Part shown: positions 33,912 to 42,122 of the stretch, piece after piece
How positions within the stretch are numbered: the stretch's first letter is position 1
Layout of the letters: every line of letters starts with the position of its first letter
NCBI GenBank assembly: GCA_017504465.1
Contig: JAFVRE010000045.1
Span: 1 to 44,387 of the forward strand
Length of the DNA: 44,387 nt
DNA from: Clostridia bacterium
GTDB taxonomy: Bacteria > Bacillota > Clostridia > Christensenellales > Borkfalkiaceae
Reading direction: 5' to 3'
Program-made: the position numbers and the translations under genes
Notes under the pieces: generated by a model
Database searches by the model: none
Seen by the model: only the letters and a program-made list of their open reading frames with translations
Told to the model about the DNA's origin: nothing

Positions 33912-34460
33912 ATGAAAGTTTATTTAAACAGTCCGATAAATCCTGAAGAAGTGAAAAAATTAAGAATAGGCGATGAAGTGTATATTACTGGCGTTATCTA
34001 TACGGGCAGAGACGCTGCGCACAAACGCCTTTGCGAGCTTTTGGATAAAAGAGAAAGTTTGCCTATCGACGTGAAAAACGGAGTGATATATTACGTTGGT
34101 CCTACGCCCGCAAAACCGGGCAGAGCAATCGGTTCTGCCGGACCTACTTCAAGTTATAGAATGGATCCGTATTCCGAGCAACTTCTTAAAGAAGGTTTGA
34201 AGGTTATGATTGGCAAAGGCCCGAGAAGCAAAGAGTTCAAGCAATCTTTACCTAAATACGGCGCGGTGTATTTATCCGCAATCGGCGGAGCTGCGGCGCA
34301 AATTTCCGAATCGGTTAAGAAATGCGAGGTAGTAGCTTACGAAGATCTTGGCGCGGAAGCTATTCACCGTTTGGAAGTGGAAAATTTTTATGCGATCGTC
34401 ACTTACGATTCGAAAGGAAACGATCTTTTTGAACAGGGTATTGAGCAGTATAAAAAATAA
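33912..34460 (+). CDS. Class I fumarase/mesaconase-type hydratase, beta subunit
   Basis: This 182-residue partner carries the C-terminal domain of class I fumarases (TtdB/FumB-like). Typical blocks are GDEVYITGVIYTGRDAAHKR, YYVGPTPAKPG, AGPTSSYRMD and MIGKGPRSKEF, and GAVYLSAIGGAAA near the active-site strand. It begins 12 bases after the alpha subunit with GGAGG before ATG 33912. The two would assemble an alpha2-beta2-type or dimeric enzyme in the cytoplasm. Substrate specificity cannot be separated from fumarate or tartrate by sequence alone. Confidence 0.88.
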   Translation: MKVYLNSPINPEEVKKLRIGDEVYITGVIYTGRDAAHKRLCELLDKRESLPIDVKNGVIYYVGPTPAKPGRAIGSAGPTSSYRMDPYSEQLLKEGLKVMIGKGPRSKEFKQSLPKYGAVYLSAIGGAAAQISESVKKCEVVAYEDLGAEAIHRLEVENFYAIVTYDSKGNDLFEQGIEQYKK

Positions 34461-34501
34461 CAAATTGAAAGAAAAACTTTATAGATCCTTCTGAGAATTC
34501 C

Positions 34502-34557
34502 AATTAGTAGGTGAAATATGAAAATTATTAATTAGTAGGTGAAATATGAAAATTATT
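34502..34557 (+). repeat. Perfect 28-bp tandem duplication of a ribosome site and first codons
   Basis: Bases 34502-34529 and 34530-34557 are identical. Each copy contains the GTAGGTG ribosome-binding region, ATG and the codons for MKII. The first copy therefore makes a tiny frame, ATG 34518 through TAG 34535 (five residues, MKIIN), directly ahead of the true start at 34546. It looks like a recent slippage duplication that leaves a leader minicistron. Confidence 0.95.
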
Positions 34558-35793
34558 GACGTTATTTTAACAAAATCTTATACGGGTTTTTATTTCGACG
34601 ACCAAAACGCGATTAAACAAGGCGCAGGTCACGACGGATTTATGTACGTTGGCGAGCCCGTAACGGAAGGTTTTAAAAGTATTCGACAAGCAGGACAAGC
34701 AATTTCCGTACAGCTCGTTTTAGAAGACGGAACGGTTGGCGTTGGCGATTGCGCGGCGGTGCAGTATTCGGGCGCAGCCGGCAGAGATCCCTTGTTTATT
34801 GCGGACGAGTTTATTCCTTTCATCGAAAAGAATATTAAGCCCTTGCTCATCGGCGAAAACGTTGAAAAATTTCGTCCGTTAGCGGAAAAATACGACCGTT
34901 TGGTCATTGGCGGTAAGCGTTTGCACACCGCGATTCGTTACGGTGTAACGCAAGCGCTTTTGAGCGCAACGGCAATGGCAAACCGCATTACTATGGCGGA
35001 AGTTATCAGAAAAGAATATGGGGTTGAAGGCGACGTTTACGAGGCTATTCCCGTGTTCACGCAATCGGGCGACAACCGTTACGAAAACGCTGATAAGATG
35101 ATCATCAAAGAGGCGGACGCTCTTCCCCACGCGCTCATTAACCACGTTGAAACCAAGCTCGGCAACGACGGTGGGATTTTGCTTGAATACATTGCTTGGT
35201 TGCGCGACAGAGTTTTAAAGCAAAGAACAAACGCTGATTATTCGCCCGTCTTCCATATCGACGTTTACGGCACGATAGGCGTTGCTTTTAATTACGATCT
35301 TGATAAAATGCTCAACTATCTTCTCAAATGCGAAGAGACGGCAAAACCTTTCCGTATCCGCGTTGAAGGGCCTGTCGATACGGGAGACCAAGAAGGCACG
35401 ATGCAGCTTGAAAAGATGCTCACGGAAATGCTTGATAACGCAGGAAGTAAGCTTGAAATCGTAGCGGACGAATGGTGCAATACGTTAGAAGATATTAAAC
35501 TTTTCGCCGACAACAAGGCGGGGCACGTGCTTCAAATTAAAACGCCTGACCTTGGCGGCGTCAATAACGTTGCGGAAGCAATCCTTTATTGTAACAGTAA
35601 GGGAGTGGGTAGTTATTGCGGCGGTACTTGTAACGAAACCGATCAATCCACAAGAATAACGACGAATATCGCGCTTGCTTGCCGCGCGGTTCAATGCCTA
35701 GCAAAACCCGGCATGGGCGTTGACGAAGGATATATGATTGTAAAAAATGAAATGAATAGAGTAATTGCGCTTGCAAACAGCCACAAAAAATAA
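34546..35793 (+). CDS. mal: Methylaspartate ammonia-lyase
   Basis: This 415-residue enolase-superfamily enzyme converts L-threo-3-methylaspartate to mesaconate plus ammonia (or the reverse). Residue matches to the Clostridium tetanomorphum enzyme are consistent with a one-residue offset: H195 (LPHAL), metal ligands D239 (HIDVYG), E274 (RVEGP) and D308 (VADEW), and catalytic Lys332 (QIKTPDLGG). It acts in the glutamate mutase (methylaspartate) pathway. The neighbouring class I hydratase pair would take the next step, mesaconate to citramalate. No glutamate mutase genes are in the window. The start ATG 34546 is chosen over ATG 34518, which stops after five codons. Confidence 0.93.
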   Translation: MKIIDVILTKSYTGFYFDDQNAIKQGAGHDGFMYVGEPVTEGFKSIRQAGQAISVQLVLEDGTVGVGDCAAVQYSGAAGRDPLFIADEFIPFIEKNIKPLLIGENVEKFRPLAEKYDRLVIGGKRLHTAIRYGVTQALLSATAMANRITMAEVIRKEYGVEGDVYEAIPVFTQSGDNRYENADKMIIKEADALPHALINHVETKLGNDGGILLEYIAWLRDRVLKQRTNADYSPVFHIDVYGTIGVAFNYDLDKMLNYLLKCEETAKPFRIRVEGPVDTGDQEGTMQLEKMLTEMLDNAGSKLEIVADEWCNTLEDIKLFADNKAGHVLQIKTPDLGGVNNVAEAILYCNSKGVGSYCGGTCNETDQSTRITTNIALACRAVQCLAKPGMGVDEGYMIVKNEMNRVIALANSHKK

Positions 35794-35978
35794 GCTGCAA
35801 TAAAGACGAATTTCAGTTTTAATTAAAACATGCTCATATTACGGCGAAAAAGCGGGGCATTTCAAACGTTTTACTCTTTCGCGATAAATTATCAAGAAAA
35901 TAAAAACGCGCGTTTTAACGTGGTTACAAGGCGTTTTAGAAGCCCTTCAAAAAATTAAAGAAATACGACGGAATAAAA

Positions 35979-36011
35979 AACGCCGAGCTCATCTAAATCG
36001 AGCTCGGCGTT
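35979..36011. terminator. Bidirectional terminator
   Basis: A perfect 12-bp stem (AACGCCGAGCTC / GAGCTCGGCGTT) with loop ATCTAAATC has an A-run before it and a T-run after it. It serves both the lyase operon and the convergent surface-protein gene. Confidence 0.9.
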
Positions 36012-36044
36012 AGAATTTTTATTAGCCGTTATTGAATTTTGTCC

Positions 36045-37832
36045 TTAAATGATTAAGCAAAGCATCATAGCGATTAACAATAATCCGAATAACAATAACA
36101 GGAAGCAAGCGACTACAACTTTCCAAGGCCAATCCAAAATACTCCATTGAGAAATAGTTTCGCCTTCTTCTAAAAGTTCTTCGCAGTTTGAACAATAAAC
36201 GTCGCCAGAATATCCGTCTTGCCAAGGCAAGGGATCCTTTTCGTTTTCAACGCGTTTTTCACCCGTGTGGTTGTGCGCGTCTATCTCGCCGTATTCGTGT
36301 GCGCAAACGTCGCATTTTGCTTTAGACTTACAGTCGGCTTTCTTTCCGCTGTGCGCAGCGTAGCCGGAAATTTCGTCGCAAAGGGTACATTCATACCAAT
36401 GCCCGTTTTCGTCGTAAGCTGCCTCTTTGGAGAAATTATGACCGCCTGCGATATAGGGAATTCTTGAAATTTGATTTGCGCCTGTTTCATCAAAAAGCAA
36501 TCCGCAAATACTACAAGAATAATATGCCGACCAACCGTCTTCCGTACAAGTTACCGCTTTCGCTTTGTGAAGTACTTTGTCGTGACCGAGCGCAGCTTTT
36601 TCTACGTACGTCGTATAGTTACAACGAGAACAGGTTTCATAAGCGTCCCAACCGATAGCCATACAAGAAGGTGCTTGCGCGCTGTGTTGTACTTTAGCGT
36701 GGCCGAGCGCTGCGATAACTTCTTCCGCCTTTGCTTTACCTTCGTTGCAACGCGTACAATAAGTACCTCCTACAATACCAGTTTCCGTACAGCTTGCGTC
36801 TTTGTGAGCAACAACACCTTCTGCGTTATGTCCAAGCGCAGCTTTTTCTACGTAGGTCGTGTGGCTACAACGGGTACAAGTTTCATAAGCATCCCAACCG
36901 ATTTCCGTACAAGTAGGGGTCTTAGCGCTGTGAAGTACTTTGTCGTGACCGAGCGCAGCTTTTTCTACGTACGTCGTGTGGCTACAACGGGTACACGTTT
37001 CATAAGCATCCCAGCCGATTTCCGTGCAGGTAGGGGTCTTAGCGCTGTGAAGTACTTTGTCGTGACCGAGCGCAGCTTTTTCTACGTACGTTGTGTAGTT
37101 ACAACGAGTACAGGTTTCGTAAGCATCCCAACCGATTTCCGTACAAGTAGGGGCCTTGGCGCCGTTTTGTACTTTATCGTGTCCAAGCGCGGCTTTTTCT
37201 ACGTACGTTGTGTAGCCGCATTCATCACATTTTTCATAAGAATCCCAGCCGATTTCCGTGCAGGTAGGCTCCTTTGCGGCAACCGTCGTTGCGTTCTGAT
37301 GGGAACAGTCGGTTACGTTTACCGTTAAATCTTGCGTTGTAACGGTAACTTTTTGGAAAGTGGAATCAAAGGCGTAAATTTCGTCATTGATATTAGAAAC
37401 TACACTGCTTCCGTCTTCAGCAAGTACCTTTAATTGAAAGATACAAAAAACGAAGTTTGCCTCGTACGTTTTACCCATGTTTTGACATTGAATAATCTTG
37501 CCGTAGGTAAGGCTATTATCGAGCTTAGCCGTAGCGCTTCCCGTATCCATACAAACGATACTGTTTTCTACGTATTCGAAGAAAGAAGAATCGTAGCGGA
37601 TATAGTTTTGAAAACCATTCGTTGTGTAATTCTCGTTGGAATCGGTACGTTGCATTACGAAAGAAACGGTAATTACTTCGTTTTGCTCCGCGTAAACAAC
37701 GGAACGACCGTTGTTTGCCGTCAAGGCAAATTTCAAAGAAAACGCGCCTTCCGCATTCGCTACGAGCCAATTCGGCATAAAACATAAACACGCAAGGATG
37801 GCATTCAATATAATTAGTACAAATTTTTTCAT
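36045..37832 (-). CDS. Membrane-anchored surface protein with cohesin-like domain and Cys/His repeats
   Basis: This 595-residue protein has a signal peptide (about 1-27) and then a cohesin-like beta-sandwich (about 29-185; IRYDSSFFEYVEN is typical of cohesin strands). At least six roughly 39-residue repeats follow, several with the layout C-x10-C-x2-C-x12-H (for example CTEIGWDAYETCTRC ... ALGH). A cysteine-rich tail precedes a C-terminal hydrophobic segment (about 570-595), so the protein is probably anchored to the membrane and displayed outside. The Cys/His pattern could hold zinc or form disulfides; neither is shown. GGAGA precedes ATG 37832. It lies downstream of, and may be co-transcribed with, two dockerin-bearing genes. 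Confidence 0.75.
   Translation of the reverse strand: MKKFVLIILNAILACLCFMPNWLVANAEGAFSLKFALTANNGRSVVYAEQNEVITVSFVMQRTDSNENYTTNGFQNYIRYDSSFFEYVENSIVCMDTGSATAKLDNSLTYGKIIQCQNMGKTYEANFVFCIFQLKVLAEDGSSVVSNINDEIYAFDSTFQKVTVTTQDLTVNVTDCSHQNATTVAAKEPTCTEIGWDSYEKCDECGYTTYVEKAALGHDKVQNGAKAPTCTEIGWDAYETCTRCNYTTYVEKAALGHDKVLHSAKTPTCTEIGWDAYETCTRCSHTTYVEKAALGHDKVLHSAKTPTCTEIGWDAYETCTRCSHTTYVEKAALGHNAEGVVAHKDASCTETGIVGGTYCTRCNEGKAKAEEVIAALGHAKVQHSAQAPSCMAIGWDAYETCSRCNYTTYVEKAALGHDKVLHKAKAVTCTEDGWSAYYSCSICGLLFDETGANQISRIPYIAGGHNFSKEAAYDENGHWYECTLCDEISGYAAHSGKKADCKSKAKCDVCAHEYGEIDAHNHTGEKRVENEKDPLPWQDGYSGDVYCSNCEELLEEGETISQWSILDWPWKVVVACFLLLLFGLLLIAMMLCLII
36540..37270 (-). repeat. 117-bp coding repeats (39 residues each)
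   Basis: Within the preceding gene the block TCTACGTA recurs at 36847, 36964, 37081 and 37198, exactly 117 bases apart, with more divergent units on the 36540-36800 side. Neighbouring units are nearly identical, which makes length change by slippage or recombination likely. The repeat encodes the C-x10-C-x2-C-x12-H unit. Confidence 0.9.
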
Positions 37833-37899
37833 CTTAAATTCTCCAAACCGATAACCTTTTCGCGTTGGAACGTAAAGAGTATCGTTTTTAAAAGCATTC

Positions 37900-37936
37900 A
37901 GCGATTCCCCTGCGTTTTTCGCACAGAGGAATCACT
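37900..37936 (-). terminator. Hairpin between the surface-protein genes
   Basis: Arms AGCGATTCCCCTGCG and CGCACAGAGGAATCACT pair with a couple of mismatches around a TTTTT loop. It lies just past the stop of the 1214-residue protein gene. The following run on the minus strand is only moderately U-rich (TGCTTTTAAAAA), so termination may be partial. Confidence 0.5.
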
Positions 37937-37954
37937 TTTTCACGTTAGAAATTA

Positions 37955-38383
37955 TTATTTCGTGTAATTTTTAACAACTTCGTTAACGTCAATAACGTTT
38001 ACTTTGTAGTCGCCGTTAACGTCTGCACGAAGGTATAATTCCATGTAAGCCGCTACGTTAGCGAAGTCCTTAATGGAACAAGCATAAACTGCCGTTGCGT
38101 CCTTCAAGTCAACAAGACCGTCCGTTACGTATTCAGCGTTTACGTTGTAGGATTGAGAAATCGTTTCGCAATCCTTTGACTTGGAAAGTTTTTCATCGAT
38201 CGTTGCAGCATCAACTTCGCCTGCAACGAGAATAGCATACGCTTCGTAAGCTTCTACGTAGAACATCTTAGCGCCGTCATAAGCGTAGCCGTATTCTTCG
38301 CTGTCGCCTTTTACAAGTACGAGCGAATAACCGTTTACGTAGTCAAGTTTTACTTCAGCCGTGTAGTTCAAGGAAACTTTAAC
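37955..38383. repeat. Direct repeat, copy 1 (dockerin-like end)
   Basis: The last 429 bases of this gene are almost identical to 41694-42122, the same end of the neighbouring gene, offset by exactly 3739 bases without gaps. Confidence 0.95.
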
Positions 38384-41300
38384 GGAAACTTCGTCGCCTG
38401 TAATTACGTTTGCAATGTCGTTAAGAGCTTGGTCTGCGTATTGAAGGACGTTACCAGTTACCGTGAAACCGAAGTTGTCAACGGAAGCGATTTCGTTCTT
38501 AGCAACGAGGTTGTAGGTTGCCAATTCGCCTGCTTCGCCTTTATACAAACCGGTAACGAAAAGTTTACCGTCGCCGTCTGTGTCAGCCGAACAAACGAAG
38601 TTGTCTTTGTCGTAGGTAAGCGTGTATTCAGCGGAATAGAAAGCTTTGTCGATAGAAACCGTCAAGCTCAAGGATTCGTTTGCCTTCAAAGCGTCTTTGT
38701 TAACCGTAAGCGAGAAGTTGTATGCGCTCATTAAATAGAACGTGGTGAGTTTATAATTCTTTTCTTGATCTTTTTCGGTAATTTCAACGTCGCCGATCTT
38801 CAACGTGCTGTTATCGTTAGTATAAAGATATACGTTCGTTTTTTCCATACCTTTCAACTCAACGGTTGCATTGTTCTTCACGATAAGCGTACCAATTGAG
38901 TTATCCTTAACAATAGCGCCAGTGAAAGTACCCGTACCAACGTAGGTTGCGTTATCAACGATGGTGGTACCGGGCATACCAGCATTTTGACTTTCTGCGT
39001 TAGCAGCGTGTACAACGGAGTTGTTCTTAATTGTCAACGTACCACGGTTTTCAAGTTGTTGGGAATTTCCAACGTTTACGTTAGAGTTATCGAAAACAAC
39101 GTTGCTGTTGGTTGCTGCAAATACAACGTGGCTGGTAGAATTGAATACGCTGTCCTTAAGGTTGAAGTTGAAGGTAGGATCAAAACCAGGGTTAGGAGCA
39201 GAGAATACAAACGAGCCAGTTTGTTCCCAAATACTGTTGGTTACGTTAATGTTAAACGTACCGCTTGCCGAACTATTTTTCGAAGAAGAGTATTTGTCGA
39301 ATTTAACAAGGGCATTTGTTACGTTGAAGTTAGTGCCAGTGCCTACGATGGTAAGGCCTTCTTTTACGTACAACGAAGGGGTTAAGGCAGAAGCGTCAGC
39401 AGATTTAGCGGTTCCTTGAGCAATCGTACCAACGATATTGAAGGTGTTGCCCCAACCGACAGACAATCTGCTACTGCCGACGATATTAAGGCTTGCGTCT
39501 GCGCCGATAGTGAAAGTTCTATCATAGAAACCTGCGCTGAAGGTTGTAACAGTGGTTTTACCTTCAAAGGTAAGGTCGCCGTTTGCAGTGAGAGTACCTG
39601 TAAGGGTTTTGCCGTTACCGTTGAACGTAGCGCCTGCAGGAAGTTCGAGAGCTCCGCCAATAAGGGTAACGTTGTCAGAAAGCTTATAAGTATTTTCAGC
39701 GTTAGCAACCGTAATAGCGGCAAGCAATTCTTCTACAGTCATGTAATACAAGCTGCCCATTTTTGCGTAAGCGGGAATATTTGCATTGATGTTGGAATCT
39801 TCAGCGTCAATTTGAACAGCACAATCGCCTTCAAGTGTATTATCCTTTGCTTCAACTTTAAGACCTGCATCGTTGGTGTAAGATTTAACGTTCAATACAG
39901 CATCTTTCACAGTGTTGTTGTTGAAAGTAACTTTATCAGCTACGCTCAACTGCGCTTTCGAATTGTCGAACGTACTATTCGTAATCGTTACGGATTGAGC
40001 AGTGTCTTTACCGCCCATTTCATCAGTGACGCCGTAATTCCAGTTGATAAAGTTACAATTATCAACGAAAACGTTTAAGCTACCCGTAGTTGCGCCTTCA
40101 CCATAGATAATTGCTCTTGCTTTGGTGTAGGTTGTGCTACCGATAAACGTACACTTTTCTACTGCAAGGCCTGCTTTCGTGGAAATTGCGCTAAAACGAT
40201 TTTGGAAAACGGAAATAGCTTCGCTCATATCAATGGTAAGATTTTTAACGGTTGCAGCCGCTTCAAATCTAAATACGGAGTACCAGTTACCCCCGTCGTT
40301 GATTTTACCCGTGAATTTCAAGGTATGGTTATTACCGTCGATTGTTACGGGAACCGTGAATCGTCCATAATCAGCGGTTCCGCCATAATTTCTACAATCC
40401 CAATCCTCAGTAATGGTTGCGTCGTTCATAAGTGTTAACGTGCCACCAGCTTGTAAAGCAACGAAAGCTTCTTTAAGAGTTGCATAATAGTTATAACCGA
40501 TTTTTGCAACAGCAGTAAACGAGGGGATAGCCGTTAATGGATTGCCGTTTTCATCAGTTTCGCCCGTTAACGCGTCAACGTTTGCAGCCGTGTAACCGTT
40601 GTTGTCAAAGCTTACGCCAGCGGGTAAAGTAACGTCTTCCGTCGTGTTATGTAAAAGAGTTACAACCGAGCCAGAATTTGCAACTGCAGCAGCGTCTGCT
40701 ACCGTTTTGTAAATTTTACCGTCAACCATTACACCGCAATCGCCGTTGTCGTTCATACAGGTAATAGGATCGGTGGAAGTAACCGTCGTACCGTTGGGAG
40801 AGCCGTCCAAATCGAGCTCGAATACGCCCGTGTCGGAATACGTGTTGCCTGCAAGCGTTACGCTTTCGCCATAAGTAAGTACGATAGCGGGTTTATCGGT
40901 AACTGCCGAGAACTTGGTGTTGGTAACCGTAAGGTCAACGGTTTTTGCCGCGCCTTCCGCGTACATTTTAATACCGCGATAGTCGTCGAACGTGCAGTTG
41001 TTAACCGTTGTGGTTACGTCGCCGTATGCCCACAAACCGTATTTATCGTTGGAACGCTTGAACGTACAGCCTTCAAACGTTACGTTGCCCGAAGAAGCGT
41101 ACGCGCCGTTTGCAAAGTAGCAATTCGTGTACGTAACGGAAACAACGTCATAAACGCCGAATGCAACGTTCATAAAGCCTGCGTTGCCAATGAAACCGCC
41201 GGCAGATTTAGACAACGTTAAATCCGTAAAGCTTACTTTTTTACCTGTAGCCGTGATATAGCCTTGAACGTCGAGATAAATTTCAGCGTCTGCAGTTTTA

Positions 41301-41599
41301 CCAACAAAGGTAATGCTATCGTAGCTACCGCTAAGACTCGTGTTCAACGTAACTTTTTCATAAATTCCCATAGTTACGTTGCCAGTCATCGTCTTCGTTG
41401 CTTCAAGAGCTTCAGCAAACGTTGTATATTCTACGTCGCCAATTTTTGCCGCGCCGCTTACCTGCGATTCTTCTGCGGTTACAAATTCAGGCCACGTGAA
41501 GTTGGGTGAGTAGCCTGCAGTTGCAACTGCTGCGCCGCAAGTGAGCGTCATTGCCGCTAAAAGCGACAATATCGCTTTTTTTCTTGTCTTATTTTTCAC
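37955..41599 (-). CDS. Secreted beta-helix protein with cohesin-like and dockerin-like tail
   Basis: The 1214 residues start at GTG 41599, seven bases after GGAGG (the open frame goes on to 41638). A signal peptide is followed by GYSPNFTWPE, then a long region of pectate-lyase-type beta-helix coils rich in N-N-x-T/F and VNNCTF-like rungs (about 60-900). A cohesin-like Ig domain (about 985-1100) follows, then a Tyr-rich stretch (NGYSLVLVKGDSEEYGYAYD) and finally two Ca-binding dockerin-like repeats: DGLVDLKDATAVYAC and DVNGDYKVNVIDVNEVV. It lacks an obvious active site, so it is probably a glycan-binding or structural surface protein. It forms a tandem pair with the next gene. Confidence 0.78.
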   Translation of the reverse strand: MKNKTRKKAILSLLAAMTLTCGAAVATAGYSPNFTWPEFVTAEESQVSGAAKIGDVEYTTFAEALEATKTMTGNVTMGIYEKVTLNTSLSGSYDSITFVGKTADAEIYLDVQGYITATGKKVSFTDLTLSKSAGGFIGNAGFMNVAFGVYDVVSVTYTNCYFANGAYASSGNVTFEGCTFKRSNDKYGLWAYGDVTTTVNNCTFDDYRGIKMYAEGAAKTVDLTVTNTKFSAVTDKPAIVLTYGESVTLAGNTYSDTGVFELDLDGSPNGTTVTSTDPITCMNDNGDCGVMVDGKIYKTVADAAAVANSGSVVTLLHNTTEDVTLPAGVSFDNNGYTAANVDALTGETDENGNPLTAIPSFTAVAKIGYNYYATLKEAFVALQAGGTLTLMNDATITEDWDCRNYGGTADYGRFTVPVTIDGNNHTLKFTGKINDGGNWYSVFRFEAAATVKNLTIDMSEAISVFQNRFSAISTKAGLAVEKCTFIGSTTYTKARAIIYGEGATTGSLNVFVDNCNFINWNYGVTDEMGGKDTAQSVTITNSTFDNSKAQLSVADKVTFNNNTVKDAVLNVKSYTNDAGLKVEAKDNTLEGDCAVQIDAEDSNINANIPAYAKMGSLYYMTVEELLAAITVANAENTYKLSDNVTLIGGALELPAGATFNGNGKTLTGTLTANGDLTFEGKTTVTTFSAGFYDRTFTIGADASLNIVGSSRLSVGWGNTFNIVGTIAQGTAKSADASALTPSLYVKEGLTIVGTGTNFNVTNALVKFDKYSSSKNSSASGTFNINVTNSIWEQTGSFVFSAPNPGFDPTFNFNLKDSVFNSTSHVVFAATNSNVVFDNSNVNVGNSQQLENRGTLTIKNNSVVHAANAESQNAGMPGTTIVDNATYVGTGTFTGAIVKDNSIGTLIVKNNATVELKGMEKTNVYLYTNDNSTLKIGDVEITEKDQEKNYKLTTFYLMSAYNFSLTVNKDALKANESLSLTVSIDKAFYSAEYTLTYDKDNFVCSADTDGDGKLFVTGLYKGEAGELATYNLVAKNEIASVDNFGFTVTGNVLQYADQALNDIANVITGDEVSVKVSLNYTAEVKLDYVNGYSLVLVKGDSEEYGYAYDGAKMFYVEAYEAYAILVAGEVDAATIDEKLSKSKDCETISQSYNVNAEYVTDGLVDLKDATAVYACSIKDFANVAAYMELYLRADVNGDYKVNVIDVNEVVKNYTK

Positions 41600-41693
41600 A
41601 ATAAAACCTCCATAATATTTCTTTTGGTTTTGCCACATAGAAGTTTATGCGACAAAGCCTTTTTTATGAATTTTTATAAATTTTTATCAATTA

Positions 41694-42122
41694 TTATTTC
41701 GTGTAATTTTTAACAACTTCGTTAACGTCAATAACGTTTACTTTGTAGTCGCCGTTAACGTCTGCACGAAGGTATAATTCCATGTAAGCCGCTACATCAG
41801 CGAAGTCCTTAATGGAGCAAGCATAAACTGCCGTTGCGTCCTTCAAGTCAACAAGACCGTCCGAAACGTATTTAGCGTTTACGTCGTAGGATTGAGAAAT
41901 CGTTTCGCAATTGTAAGCTTTGGAAAGATTTTCGTCGATCGTTGCAGCATCAACTTCGCCTTCAACGAGAATAGCATACGCTTCGTAAGCTTCTACGTAG
42001 AACATCTTAGCGCCGTCATAAGCGTAGCCGTATTCTTCGCTGTCACCTTTTACAAGTACGAGCGAATAACCGTTTACGTAGTCAGCTTTTACTTCAGCCG
42101 TGTAGTTCAAGGAAACTTTAAC
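41694..42122. repeat. Direct repeat, copy 2 (dockerin-like end)
   Basis: Matches 37955-38383 with scattered substitutions only. With the similar signal-peptide segments at about 41455-41599 and 44110-44240, each gene is bracketed by homologous DNA. Confidence 0.95.

Noticed and set aside
35903-35916. Palindrome AAAACGCGCGTTTT downstream of the lyase gene
   Set aside because: A perfect palindrome has no loop, so it is a poor terminator; the adjacent 35979-36011 hairpin explains termination. It could be a protein site but nothing supports that.
36540-37270. Regular direct repeats that could suggest a CRISPR array
   Set aside because: The 117-bp period is a whole number of codons, units have no unique spacers, and they lie inside one open reading frame as a protein repeat; no cas genes are near.
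36471-37328. A 285-codon plus-strand open frame across the Cys/His repeats
   Set aside because: Antisense to the repeat region; the repeated DNA simply keeps the other strand open too.
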